DNA of 12,622 nucleotides from Halomonas sp. GTDB lineage: Bacteria > Pseudomonadota > Gammaproteobacteria > Pseudomonadales > Halomonadaceae. Made by a program: the position numbers and the translations under genes. Shown here in pieces: positions 1 to 8,207 of the stretch; position 1 is the first letter of the stretch, and every line of letters starts with the position of its first letter. The stretch covers positions 1-12,622 of the forward strand of contig SKHS01000034.1 in the NCBI GenBank assembly GCA_007116835.1. Direction: 5' to 3'. The notes under the pieces are model-generated. The model saw only the letters and a list, made by a program, of their open reading frames with translations, had not been told where the DNA came from and did not search any database.

Positions 1-108
1 AAGTTAATGGATTTCTACTATAGAAGTTGCTGGCTGGTGGACATATACCCCCACCATTTTAAAAATTATTCCTGATTGCACGTTTTGCTTCGGTTTGAAT
101 GCTAGCTT
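1..108. mobile_element. Probable distal end of an integrated genomic island (no gene seen)
   Basis: This stretch lies on the outer side of a truncated tRNA-Thr and has no convincing coding frame. It carries a small stem-loop: TGGTGG at 35-40 pairs with CCACCA at 51-56 and is followed by TTTT at 57-60, so it could be a weak terminator for a gene lying to the left. A second 5-bp hairpin (TTCTA 13-17, TAGAA 21-25) sits before it. The assignment to an island is inferred from the broken tRNA beside it, because an element integrating into a tRNA 3' end leaves the partial copy at its distal end. No integrase or other mobile gene is visible here; those would be further left. Confidence 0.45.
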
Positions 109-157
109 CTGACTTGTAATCAGTAGGTCCCGGGTTCGACTCCTGGTGTCGGCACCA
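109..157 (+). tRNA. 3' fragment of tRNA-Thr (anticodon TGT), probable island attachment site
   Basis: The sequence contains the 3' part of a threonine tRNA. Anticodon stem CTGA (109-112) and TCAG (120-123) enclose the loop CTTGTAA with anticodon TGT at 115-117. The T stem 130-134/142-146 encloses the loop TTCGACT, followed by the acceptor 3' strand TGTCGGC (147-153), discriminator A and CCA. A complete gene would begin near 82 with an acceptor strand complementary to TGTCGGC, roughly GCCGACA, then a D arm. None of this is present, and the fifth anticodon-stem pair (108/124) is a T-T mismatch. The match to a real tRNA therefore starts inside the anticodon stem, where many tyrosine integrases recombine. 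This copy cannot make a tRNA; the intact gene should lie at the other end of the element, outside this window. Confidence 0.85.
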
Positions 158-198
158 CTTAAAGTGGTTGAAAAGCAAAGCGTTAGAGACATAGATGA

Positions 199-222
199 AG
201 CCGTCCGAAAGGGCGGCTTTTT
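199..222 (+). terminator. Rho-independent terminator of the original tRNA-Thr unit
   Basis: The 8-bp stem AGCCGTCC (199-206) pairs with GGGCGGCT (211-218), with one G-T pair, closes on a GAAA tetraloop, and runs into four to five T. It sits 42 bp past the CCA of the tRNA fragment and was presumably the terminator of the intact tRNA transcript before the insertion. It now follows a fragment with no visible promoter of its own. Confidence 0.8.
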
Positions 223-467
223 CGTGTGCGTTTGAAAACCTAATGCATATACAAAGCGCTTTTCCCACACAAAGGCCTACCGCTAACCCACTCTTACTGC
301 TGGTTAGCGTGTTGCTCTGTATTCGCAGGGGGATTGAGTGGCTAATCGTTACGCGCGGTCAGTTTTCGTAGACGGGAGAGCGAAAAATTGCGATGAGATT
401 GTGGAACATGCGCATAGCTAGGGTAGACTGTTGCGCCTGTCGTTGCGAATGCGGCACGCATAATGAG

Positions 468-473
468 AAGGAG
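468..473 (+). promoter_or_regulatory. Shine-Dalgarno AAGGAG for the FAH-family hydrolase
   Basis: A strong AAGGAG lies 10 nt before the ATG at 484. An in-frame ATG at 463 overlaps this ribosome binding site and has no such signal in front of it, so the site selects 484 as the start. Confidence 0.7.
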
Positions 474-483
474 AATACCCGCC

Positions 484-1149
484 ATGCGTTTTGTTCCACA
501 GTTTACTGATGGCCAGGAATTTCCCCACGCGCTGGGTAAAGTTGTATGCGTCGGTCGTAACTATGCCGATCATGCTAAGGAGCTGGATAATCCGGTTCCT
601 AGTGAGCCACTGCTGTTTATTAAGCCTTCCACTAGCGTGGTGGATATAACCAAGCCGCTTGACCCGCCATTTTCGCGGGGTGATGTTCATTACGAGGTGG
701 AGCTTGCACTTTTGGTAGGTGAAACGCTCACTCACGCCACCAAAGATGAAGCGCAGCGCGCCATTGTTGGCATTGGGTTGGCGATGGATTTAACGCTGCG
801 TGATGTGCAAACCCAGCTGAAAGAGAAGGGCTACCCCTGGGAAATTGCTAAGGCGTTCGATGGTGCTTGCCCCTTATCATCGTTTTTGCCGCTCAGCCGT
901 GTGCCCAACTGGAATGCATTGGCATTTTCGTTGGAAATCGACGGGGAAGAGCGTCAGCATGGTGAGGGCGCAGATATGATCTTTGCGATTCCGACCCTGG
1001 TGGCAGAGATGAGTCATCACTTCACCCTGGAGCCGGGCGATGTTGTTTTGACAGGCACGCCAGCAGGCGTTGGCGTACTGCCCCGTGGTGCGTCGCTGCG
1101 TTTGACGTTGACCGGCGGCTTAGAGGTCACTACACGCGTGGTGGAGTAA
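484..1149 (+). CDS. FAH-family hydrolase (fumarylpyruvate / acylpyruvate hydrolase-like, FAHD1/YcgM type)
   Basis: A 221-residue single-domain enzyme of the fumarylacetoacetate hydrolase family. It is the length of E. coli YcgM and human FAHD1, which cleave acylpyruvates or decarboxylate oxaloacetate. Visible landmarks: CVGRNYADH at 22-30 (His30), EPLLFIKPS at 41-49, metal-binding Glu71 and Glu73 in HYEVEL, Asp102 in the MDLTLRDVQ stretch, and PGDVVLTGTPAGVG at 184-197. The three acidic residues match the Mg2+/Mn2+ site of the family, so the enzyme should be active and cytosolic. The ATG at 484 is chosen over the in-frame ATG at 463 because AAGGAG lies 10 nt before it and the protein then begins at the usual place. 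It is monocistronic, with a terminator behind it. The exact substrate (fumarylpyruvate, acylpyruvate, oxaloacetate) cannot be read from sequence, and no aromatic degradation genes adjoin it. Confidence 0.9.
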   Translation: MRFVPQFTDGQEFPHALGKVVCVGRNYADHAKELDNPVPSEPLLFIKPSTSVVDITKPLDPPFSRGDVHYEVELALLVGETLTHATKDEAQRAIVGIGLAMDLTLRDVQTQLKEKGYPWEIAKAFDGACPLSSFLPLSRVPNWNALAFSLEIDGEERQHGEGADMIFAIPTLVAEMSHHFTLEPGDVVLTGTPAGVGVLPRGASLRLTLTGGLEVTTRVVE

Positions 1150-1175
1150 TCAAGAGTATGACACCACGCTAACTG

Positions 1176-1206
1176 AAAAGGCCATCGACACTGTCGATGG
1201 CCTTTT
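1176..1206. terminator. Bidirectional terminator between the convergent hydrolase and speA
   Basis: A 14-bp perfect inverted repeat (1176-1189 with 1193-1206) with a 3-nt ACT loop, A-tract on the left and T-tract on the right, so it works on both strands. It lies 27 bp after the hydrolase stop and 28 bp after the speA stop and serves both genes. Confidence 0.9.
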
Positions 1207-1233
1207 CTCTTGGCGAATAGCGTTAGCTCGTGG

Positions 1234-3153
1234 CTACTCTAGGTAAGTATAGCCTTCAAGACCGTCGCTTAGGCTGGTGGCAAAGTGGGCTTGCTCTTCG
1301 GCAGAAAAGCCGCTGGTCACTAGCTGCTCGGTTAGTTTCTGCTTTAATATCCGTGCATCAAAGTTGACGTAAGCCAGCACGTCGGCCACGGTGTCGCCCG
1401 CCTGAAGGTTCGAAAGCACCCATTGGCCATCGTCACCAAGTGCTGCATCTACCGAGTCGGTATCGCCGAATAGGTTATGCAGGTCGCCCAGTATTTCTTG
1501 ATAAGCACCGACTAGAAAAAAACCTAGCCAGCGTTCATCTTCAGTGGGCCACTCAGGCAGCGGTAATGTGCTTTCCACGCCCTGGCCATCCACGTAGCTA
1601 TCGATACGGCCATCAGAGTCGCAGGTGATGTCCTGAATAACCGCGCGACGGGTGGGCGCTTTGTCTAACCCGCTGAGCGGCAGCACGGGGAAAATCTGCT
1701 CGATTCCCCAAACGTCCGGCACCGACTGGAAGAGTGAGAAGTTGACGAACAGCTTATCGGCCAGCTTTTCGGCGAGCTCATCCATAATTTCCCGGTGGGC
1801 GCGGTTACGGGTGTCGAGCTGTCCGCGTAAGCGTGCACAGGCAGCCATATAGAGCCGCTCGCCTTCGGCGCGGGCATTGATATTACTTAATCCCAGTACG
1901 AAGCGGTCTTGCAACTCACTCACCGCCTGCAGAAGATCATGCCAAGCTTCCACCAGAACGCGAGGCTCTTGGCTCTCGGCTAACTGCTCAAAAACCCGCC
2001 AGAGTGCTTCTACCTGGGGGTCTTCCTGGGAGGAGCGCTCTGGGGGGATATCATTAACGCGCTCTTCGCCAATCACATTAGTGATCAACACCGCATGATG
2101 AGCCGTGAGGGCGCGGCCTGATTCGCTAATCAGGTGAGGCTGGGGAAGGTTAGCTTCCTGACACAGTTGGGCAAAGGCGCTAACCACGTTACGCGCATAC
2201 TCCTGCATAGAGTAGTTGGCCGAGCAGTAGCTGCGTGAACGAGTGCCTTCATAGTCGATTCCTAAACCACCGCCAACATCGACGGTATCAATCGGCGCAC
2301 CCAGGTTCATCAAGTTTTGATAGAAACGGGCGCACTCCCTCAGGCCACGTTGAATATCGCGAACATTGGCAATTTGCGAGCCGAGGTGGAAGTGCACCAG
2401 CTGTAAGCTTTCTAACGCATTTTGAGTGCGCAAGGTCGCGACTACGTCAAGAATTTGGCTAGCGGTCAGGCCAAACTTCGACTTCTCGCCCCCCGTATTT
2501 TGCCACTTGCCTTTGCCTACTGATGCCAGCCGTGCCCGCAAACCAATGCGCGGTGTGACGTCCAGCTCACGAGCCTCTTCTAAAATAAGCTCCAGCTCTG
2601 AAAGCTTCTCTACTACCAGGTAAACGCGGTGCCCTAGCTTTTCACCCAGCAGCGCTAGGCGCACGTATTCACGGTCTTTATACCCATTACAGACGATAAG
2701 CGAGGAGCCGCCATCAGACAGCGCCAATACTGCCAATAGCTCTGGTTTACTACCGGCTTCCAATCCAACACGGCCATTGCCACGTTCGGAGGTAGCGAGT
2801 ATTTCTTCTACCACGCGGCGCTGCTGATTTACCTTGATCGGATAAACCGCCGTATAGCCGCCCTGGTAGTCGATATCCTGCATCGCGACATCAAATGCAC
2901 CGCACAGCTGCTCTACTCGGTCGTGCAGAATATCGCTAAACCTGACTAACACCGGCAACCGTAGCCCTGCAGCTTGCAGCTGGCGAACAAGCCCACTAAG
3001 CGGTAGGGCTGGGCCCTCAGCGTCGCTGCCTAGCGGACGAACCAACGCATGTCCGTGGTCATCCACGTCAAAGTAGCCGCTACCCCATTGGTCGATATTC
3101 CATGTGCGTCGGGCGCGCAAAGCCGGGGTGCTGGTGGTCACCGATTCAATCAT
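1234..3153 (-). CDS. speA: Biosynthetic arginine decarboxylase
   Basis: A 639-residue PLP enzyme that decarboxylates arginine to agmatine, the first step of the agmatine route to putrescine. The length is close to the about 658 of E. coli SpeA. The PLP lysine is Lys107 in YPIKVNQ; further landmarks are GLEAGSKPEL, the glycine-rich DVGGGLGIDYEG, ESGRALTAHHA, and the DITCDSDGR motif with the catalytic Cys near 511. A TTG at 3156 would add one residue, but the ATG at 3153 is preferred. It overlaps the thrB stop as TGATG and has an AGAGG about 8 nt upstream inside thrB, so translation is probably coupled to thrB. No agmatinase or agmatine deiminase gene lies beside it. The stop is TAG and a terminator follows. 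Confidence 0.95.
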   Translation of the reverse strand: MIESVTTSTPALRARRTWNIDQWGSGYFDVDDHGHALVRPLGSDAEGPALPLSGLVRQLQAAGLRLPVLVRFSDILHDRVEQLCGAFDVAMQDIDYQGGYTAVYPIKVNQQRRVVEEILATSERGNGRVGLEAGSKPELLAVLALSDGGSSLIVCNGYKDREYVRLALLGEKLGHRVYLVVEKLSELELILEEARELDVTPRIGLRARLASVGKGKWQNTGGEKSKFGLTASQILDVVATLRTQNALESLQLVHFHLGSQIANVRDIQRGLRECARFYQNLMNLGAPIDTVDVGGGLGIDYEGTRSRSYCSANYSMQEYARNVVSAFAQLCQEANLPQPHLISESGRALTAHHAVLITNVIGEERVNDIPPERSSQEDPQVEALWRVFEQLAESQEPRVLVEAWHDLLQAVSELQDRFVLGLSNINARAEGERLYMAACARLRGQLDTRNRAHREIMDELAEKLADKLFVNFSLFQSVPDVWGIEQIFPVLPLSGLDKAPTRRAVIQDITCDSDGRIDSYVDGQGVESTLPLPEWPTEDERWLGFFLVGAYQEILGDLHNLFGDTDSVDAALGDDGQWVLSNLQAGDTVADVLAYVNFDARILKQKLTEQLVTSGFSAEEQAHFATSLSDGLEGYTYLE

Positions 3154-4109
3154 CAAGAAACCTCTGGGAGCGGTAGTGCGCCAAATGCAATGCGCGCTTT
3201 TAAAATGGTCCGAAAACGCTCAGGGTCATGAGGCGTTAGGTCATGGGCAGGGGGGGCAACATAAACGACCAGCAGGCGCGATAGCCAATATCGCAACGCG
3301 GTCATGCGTAGCATGATCGGCCATAGTGCGCGCTCATCCGCAGTGAGAGGGCGACGCGCCTGGTAAGCGCTAAGAATGGCCTCATAACGATCAGCGTTTA
3401 GGGTGCCATCTTCATTAGTTGCCCAATCGTTAATGACAATGGCCAGGTCAAACAGCAAATCACCTGTGCAACCATTGTAAAAATCGATGATGCCGCCTAA
3501 CTGGTCGCCCTCAAACAGCGTGTTGTCACGGAACAAGTCGCCGTGGAGCGCTCCTTGAGGTAGCTCGCCGTGTTGGCTAAACGCACTTTCGAAGTCATCA
3601 ACCTCATCCTTCATCAGCGTCTGATCATCAGGGCTAATATACGTTAGCACCTTGTGATGCACCGCTCGCAGCCAGTGCAGGTCGCGGGGGTTGGGGCGGT
3701 GCCCAGGGAAACGCTGAGAGACCACATGCAGGTGCCCAAGCGCCGTGCCCAATGCCTGGCACTGTTGAATATTCGGCGCGCTAGGGTGCTTGCCCGGCAA
3801 GCGCGGAAACAGAAGCGCAGGCTTGCCTGCCAAGCTGTGTAGCGCGATGCCTTCGCGGTCGTGAATGGTCCCGGGTACAGGTAAACGGTGTTCATCCAGG
3901 TAATCTAATAAGTCGACAAAAAATGGCAGCTCTTCATGTTCGCCCTGTTCAAAAAGAGTTAACACCAGCTCGCGGCGATCGGTAGTCACAAAAAACGTCG
4001 AGTTTTCTGTGCCGCCCGCAACGCCTTGTAGCGAAATGAAGCTGCCTACATCAAATTTGTCTAAAAACGCGGCGACCTGAACGTCGCTCAGCGGAGTAAA
4101 TACAGCCAT
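3153..4109 (-). CDS. thrB: Homoserine kinase (Pseudomonas-type, aminoglycoside phosphotransferase fold)
   Basis: A 318-residue kinase of the APH/choline kinase fold, which is the homoserine kinase type of pseudomonads and relatives, not the GHMP-kinase ThrB of E. coli. It phosphorylates homoserine with ATP for threonine synthesis. Seen: GGTENSTFFV at 32-41 in the nucleotide-binding N-lobe; the catalytic loop LHGDLFRDN at 188-196, with Asp191 as likely base and Asn196 as metal ligand; the IIDFYNG motif with Asp209; and DLAIVINDWATN near 221-232. The N-terminus MAVFTPL closely resembles other members, supporting the ATG at 4109. Its TGA overlaps the speA ATG by one base, so the two are one operon with thrB first. 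It is divergent from polA. In P. aeruginosa thrB also lies near polA, as I recall, which supports the assignment over other APH-fold kinases such as SrkA. Confidence 0.9.
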   Translation of the reverse strand: MAVFTPLSDVQVAAFLDKFDVGSFISLQGVAGGTENSTFFVTTDRRELVLTLFEQGEHEELPFFVDLLDYLDEHRLPVPGTIHDREGIALHSLAGKPALLFPRLPGKHPSAPNIQQCQALGTALGHLHVVSQRFPGHRPNPRDLHWLRAVHHKVLTYISPDDQTLMKDEVDDFESAFSQHGELPQGALHGDLFRDNTLFEGDQLGGIIDFYNGCTGDLLFDLAIVINDWATNEDGTLNADRYEAILSAYQARRPLTADERALWPIMLRMTALRYWLSRLLVVYVAPPAHDLTPHDPERFRTILKARIAFGALPLPEVS

Positions 4110-4283
4110 GAGAATCTCGCCCAGGTTGCTAAGCCCATTATTGTAGCGGCTTGCAGGGTCAGTTGGCAGCGTTGTGTGAGGTTGAAATGCGTTATTCGTA
4201 GCGGTTGTTTCTGCAGCGGTTGCTTTGAACGCGTATCATAGTCAATAGACTTTCTTACTGCTTTGCTAATAATGGAATTGGTT

Positions 4284-7058
4284 ATGGCCCGTGCCCCAAT
4301 CGTGCTTGTCGATGGCTCCTCGTACCTGTATCGCGCGTTTCACGCGCTGCCGCCGCTAACCACCTCTAACGGCCAGCCCACAGGGGCCGTGAAAGGCGTA
4401 TTGAATATGCTCAAGCGGCTAATCAAAGATTATCCCGAAAGCCCCATGGCGGTAGTGTTTGACGCACCAGGAAAAACCTTTCGTGATGAGATGTACAGCG
4501 AGTATAAGGCTCACCGTCCACCGATGCCGGATGACCTGCGCAGCCAAATTAAACCACTCCACGCTTGTGTCAAAGCGTTGGGCTTACCGCTTCTGTGCAT
4601 TGAAGGGGTTGAAGCCGACGATGTGATTGGCACGCTGGCCCACCATGCCACCCAGGCAGGTCGTGATGCGGTAATCTCTACCGGCGATAAAGATATGGCG
4701 CAGTTGGTGAATGACCACATCACGCTGGTCAACACCATGAAAGAGGAAACGCTCGACGAAGCGGGGGTTAAAGAAAAATTTGGTCTCCCTCCAGCGCTGA
4801 TTATTGATTTCTTGGCCTTGATGGGTGACAAAGTTGATAACATTCCCGGCGTGCCGGGGGTGGGCGAAAAGACTGCCATTGGCCTGCTACAAGGCATGGA
4901 AGGCGGTTTAGAAACTATTTACGGTGATCTGGAACGCGTCAAAACGCTCAGCTTCCGTGGTGCGAAAACGTTACCGAAGAAGCTTGAAGAGCACCGTGAA
5001 CAGGCCTTTCTCTCTTATCAATTGGCGACCATTAAGACCGACTGCGAACTCCCCGTGGGTCTGGATGACTTGGATATTGCGCACCCAGACCGCGAAGCCC
5101 TGGTGGAACTCTATAAAGAGATGGAGTTCAAGCAGTGGTTGGCTGAACTGCTGGCAGGTAACGACGAGGGTGTTGATGACGTTAAGGGTGGCGACCCCGC
5201 GCCTGATAATGCCGATATTGATACGGCCGATAATACCGCGACCGCTAGCCAGCGCAATGATCATGTCATTGTTGAGCAAGCTGAGTTTGATGTGTGGTTA
5301 GGGCGTCTGAAGAAAGCTGAGCGTTTTTGCTTCGATTTAGAAACCACTAGCTTGAACTATATGGACGCCGATATTGTAGGCGTTGGTTTGGCACTTGAAG
5401 CCGGTGAAGCGGCCTATATCCCTCTGGCCCACGACTACCTTGATGCGCCCGCGCAGCTTGACCGCCAACAGGTACTACAGGCGTTGAAGCCGCTGCTGGA
5501 AGACCCTACCAAGATCAAAATTGGCCAGAACCTTAAGTACGATATTTCTGTGTTGGCAAACTATGATATTCGCGTGGTGGGACCGCTGGCCGACACCATG
5601 CTGGCTTCTTACGTGCTGAACTCCACCGCCACGCGCCACGACATGGATTCGCTGGCGCTGAAGTATCTTGGCGAAAAAACCATCTCCTTCGAAGAGATCG
5701 CAGGAAAAGGGGCCAAGCAGCTCACGTTTAACCAGATTGCCTTAGAGCAAGCGGTTCCTTATGCCTGTGAAGATGTGGATATTACGCTGCGGCTGCAAGA
5801 AACGCTTCGTCCTCAGGTAGAGCGGGAGGGGCGTTTAGCCGATGTGCTGGATCACCTTGAATTACCACTGATTAACGTGCTATCGCGGATTGAGCGCAAT
5901 GGCGTGGCGTTGGATGCCGAGCGCCTTCACGAACAGAGCCAGCAGCTAGAGCGGCGTATTCGCGAGCTTGAGAGCGAAGCGTTTGAGCTAGCAGGTCGTG
6001 AGTTTAACCTTGGCTCACCCAAGCAGTTGGGGCAGATTCTGTTCGATGAACAGAAGATTCCGGTGATTAAGAAAACCCCCAAAGGCGCGCCCTCGACCGC
6101 CGAAGCAGTATTAGAAGAGCTGGCGCTGGATTACCCGTTGCCCAAGGTGATTATGCAGCACCGTGGGTTGGCGAAGCTGAAGTCCACCTATACTGATAAA
6201 CTGCCGCGCCTGCTCAATAAAACCACCGGGCGGGTGCATACCAGCTATCACCAGGCGGTAACAGCGACAGGGCGTCTCTCGTCATCTGACCCCAACCTGC
6301 AAAACATACCGATTCGTACAGAAGAGGGGCGTAAAATCCGCCAAGCGTTTGTGGCGCGCCCAGGCTATCGCATTGTGGCGGCCGACTACTCACAAATTGA
6401 GCTGCGCATTATGGCGCACCTATCTGAAGATAAGGGCTTGCTAAGTGCTTTTGCAGAAGGGCGAGATATCCACACCGCAACTGCCGCTGAAGTGTTTGGT
6501 ACCGCGCTTGAAAAGGTTTCTGCCGATCAGCGGCGCAGCGCCAAAGCCATCAACTTTGGCCTGATTTACGGCATGAGTGCCTGGGGCTTGTCACGCCAGC
6601 TGCATATTGACCGCAACCAGGCGCAAACTTATATCGACCGCTATTTTGACCGTTATCCTGGCGTTGCTCGCTATATGGATCGTATTCGCACCCAGGCCGC
6701 GGAAGATGGCTTTGTAGAAACCGTGCTAGGGCGGCGTTTGTACCTACCCGAGATCCACTCGCAAAACCGCAACCGCCGTCAGGGCGCTGAGCGCACTGCG
6801 ATTAATGCGCCCATGCAGGGCACGGCAGCGGATATTATCAAGCAGGCGATGATTGATGTTGATGCTTGGCTTGCTGAAGGCGATTTCGATGCACTCATGG
6901 TCATGCAGGTACACGATGAGCTAGTGTTTGAAGTGGCCGACGCGCAAGTGGAGACGTTTATCGAGCAGGTTCAGGCGCGTATGCAAGCAGCTGCCACGCT
7001 TAGCGTGCCACTGATTGTTGAAGCGGAAAGCGGTGCTAACTGGGATGAAGCGCACTAA
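4284..7058 (+). CDS. polA: DNA polymerase I with 5'-3' flap nuclease and 3'-5' proofreading domains
   Basis: A 924-residue protein, almost colinear with the 928 of E. coli PolA, for Okazaki-fragment maturation and repair. The N-terminal flap nuclease (1-290) has ILVDGSS-like Asp10, GVEADD at 108-113 and GDKDMAQL at 134-141. An acidic linker spans about 292-325. The proofreading domain keeps Asp351 and Glu353, Asp420 and Tyr493/Asp497, so it should be active. The polymerase has motif A DYSQIELR with Asp701, motif B RRSAKAINFGLIYG with Lys754 and Phe758, and motif C VHDE with Asp878. A TTG at 4263 and an ATG at 4272 are also in frame; 4284 is chosen because a GGA-containing stretch lies about 8 nt ahead and the protein then begins directly at the conserved strand. 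TATCAT at 4234-4239 is a possible -10 element with only a weak -35. Confidence 0.97.
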   Translation: MARAPIVLVDGSSYLYRAFHALPPLTTSNGQPTGAVKGVLNMLKRLIKDYPESPMAVVFDAPGKTFRDEMYSEYKAHRPPMPDDLRSQIKPLHACVKALGLPLLCIEGVEADDVIGTLAHHATQAGRDAVISTGDKDMAQLVNDHITLVNTMKEETLDEAGVKEKFGLPPALIIDFLALMGDKVDNIPGVPGVGEKTAIGLLQGMEGGLETIYGDLERVKTLSFRGAKTLPKKLEEHREQAFLSYQLATIKTDCELPVGLDDLDIAHPDREALVELYKEMEFKQWLAELLAGNDEGVDDVKGGDPAPDNADIDTADNTATASQRNDHVIVEQAEFDVWLGRLKKAERFCFDLETTSLNYMDADIVGVGLALEAGEAAYIPLAHDYLDAPAQLDRQQVLQALKPLLEDPTKIKIGQNLKYDISVLANYDIRVVGPLADTMLASYVLNSTATRHDMDSLALKYLGEKTISFEEIAGKGAKQLTFNQIALEQAVPYACEDVDITLRLQETLRPQVEREGRLADVLDHLELPLINVLSRIERNGVALDAERLHEQSQQLERRIRELESEAFELAGREFNLGSPKQLGQILFDEQKIPVIKKTPKGAPSTAEAVLEELALDYPLPKVIMQHRGLAKLKSTYTDKLPRLLNKTTGRVHTSYHQAVTATGRLSSSDPNLQNIPIRTEEGRKIRQAFVARPGYRIVAADYSQIELRIMAHLSEDKGLLSAFAEGRDIHTATAAEVFGTALEKVSADQRRSAKAINFGLIYGMSAWGLSRQLHIDRNQAQTYIDRYFDRYPGVARYMDRIRTQAAEDGFVETVLGRRLYLPEIHSQNRNRRQGAERTAINAPMQGTAADIIKQAMIDVDAWLAEGDFDALMVMQVHDELVFEVADAQVETFIEQVQARMQAAATLSVPLIVEAESGANWDEAH

Positions 7059-7088
7059 AGCAACGCTAGGCCTATAGCACTTAAATGC

Positions 7089-7122
7089 AAAACACCTGCA
7101 GCGAAACGGCAGGTGTTTTTTT
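7089..7122 (+). terminator. Rho-independent terminator after polA
   Basis: AAAACACCTGC (7089-7099) pairs with GCAGGTGTTTT (7109-7119) and continues into T to 7122. The 9-nt loop contains a possible inner CG-AAA-CG. The left flank is A-rich, so it could also stop transcription from the convergent iron-binding protein gene, whose stop is at 7160. Confidence 0.85.
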
Positions 7123-7159
7123 GTGATGCGTTACGCAATGGCCAAGCGGGCCACGGTAT

Positions 7160-8185
7160 TTAGCGCCAGTTCACACGGTCAGATATACGAATGGCCTCTG
7201 GGTTGTTTTCGCCCAGGATGCTGATATTGATATCGTCTTTAGCGAAATTACCCCACGACTCAAGCACTGGGTTTTTCTTAATGCCTTCAACAACGGGGAA
7301 CTCATAGTTACGGCCTGCTAATACCTCTTGGGCTTCATCGGAGGCTAAGAACTCCAGGAAGCGAATGCCGTTTTCTGCGTTTTGCGCATTGGCGACTAAG
7401 CCTGCACCACCGACGTTAATGTGGGTGCCGCGGTCATCCTGGTTGGGGAAGATAACGCCGACTTTACGTGCGGCTTCACGGTCAGACTCATTATCAGAGT
7501 GTAGCAAACGCACGTAGTAGTAGTGGTTAGCAACGGCTAGGTCGCATTCGCCGCTAGCGGCACCAAGAATTTGATCCGTATCGCCACCTTCTGGGTTACG
7601 GGCTAAGTTGTTAACAACGCCCTTGGCCCACTCTTGGGCACCCTCTTCGCCGTGATGCTCGATCATGGAAGCCAACAACGACTGGTTGTAAATGTTGTTA
7701 GAAGAGCGAATGCATACTTGCCCCTCAAACTGTGGGTCGGCTAAATCTTCATAGCTTGAAATTTGGCTGGGATCGAAGTTTTCGCGGTTATAAAAAATGA
7801 CGCGGGCGCGCTGGCTAAAGCCGAACCACTTGCCTTCCGGGTGACGCATGGACGCTGGAATGCGCTCGTTAAGCACGTCGGAATCAACGCTTTGGAACAG
7901 ACCGTCTTGCTCGGCGCGCCAAAGGCGACCAGCATCAACGGTGAGCATCACGTCGGCGGGGCTCGCAATGCCTTCACGCTGCATGCGCTCCATCAACTGA
8001 TCAGAGTCGCCTTCTAATACATTGACTTTAATGCCAGTTTCTTCAGTGAACGCTTTGTAAAGAATTTCGTCTGAGTCGTAGTGGCGGGCAGAGTAAATGT
8101 TAACTTCATTAGCGAGTGCGCTGCTTGCAAAAGCAGAGCCCGCCATGATGGCAGCGACAGAAGCAGAGAGACACGCTTTTTTCAT
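7160..8185 (-). CDS. fbpA: Periplasmic Fe(3+)-binding protein of an ABC importer (FutA/FbpA-like)
   Basis: A 341-residue class II periplasmic binding protein for ferric iron. Residues 1-25 form a signal peptide (MKK, hydrophobic core, SALA) with likely cleavage before Asn26. The mature protein opens with VNIYSARHYDSD, typical of the FutA/IdiA branch. Candidate iron ligands are His35, Tyr36, Tyr166, Tyr222 and Tyr223; as I recall, the spacing (130 and 56 residues between tyrosines) equals that of cyanobacterial FutA1, so the site looks complete. Cys158 and Cys214 could form a disulfide. The AGGG about 10 nt before the ATG supports the start. It is transcribed away from the ATPase gene, and a Fur-box-like sequence lies just upstream, which fits iron control. 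The permease is in a third unit further right. Confidence 0.92.
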   Translation of the reverse strand: MKKACLSASVAAIMAGSAFASSALANEVNIYSARHYDSDEILYKAFTEETGIKVNVLEGDSDQLMERMQREGIASPADVMLTVDAGRLWRAEQDGLFQSVDSDVLNERIPASMRHPEGKWFGFSQRARVIFYNRENFDPSQISSYEDLADPQFEGQVCIRSSNNIYNQSLLASMIEHHGEEGAQEWAKGVVNNLARNPEGGDTDQILGAASGECDLAVANHYYYVRLLHSDNESDREAARKVGVIFPNQDDRGTHINVGGAGLVANAQNAENGIRFLEFLASDEAQEVLAGRNYEFPVVEGIKKNPVLESWGNFAKDDINISILGENNPEAIRISDRVNWR

Positions 8186-8207
8186 GATAAATACCCTGAA
8201 TGTTTAT

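Noticed and set aside
4..270. Open frames antisense to the tRNA fragment (minus strand, 69 and 88 residues)
   Set aside because: They read through the complement of the tRNA and terminator, giving the familiar false peptides of the RHQESNPGPTDYKS and SRTRDLLIT kind. They have no ribosome site.
223..483. Searched the 260-bp gap before the hydrolase for an RNA, riboswitch or promoter
   Set aside because: No convincing -35/-10 pair with 16-18 bp spacing, no conserved RNA fold and no small gene could be recognised. Only the Shine-Dalgarno at 468-473 is supported.
418..735. A 105-residue minus-strand frame overlapping the hydrolase start
   Set aside because: It is largely antisense to a well-supported gene, has no family resemblance and no ribosome site.
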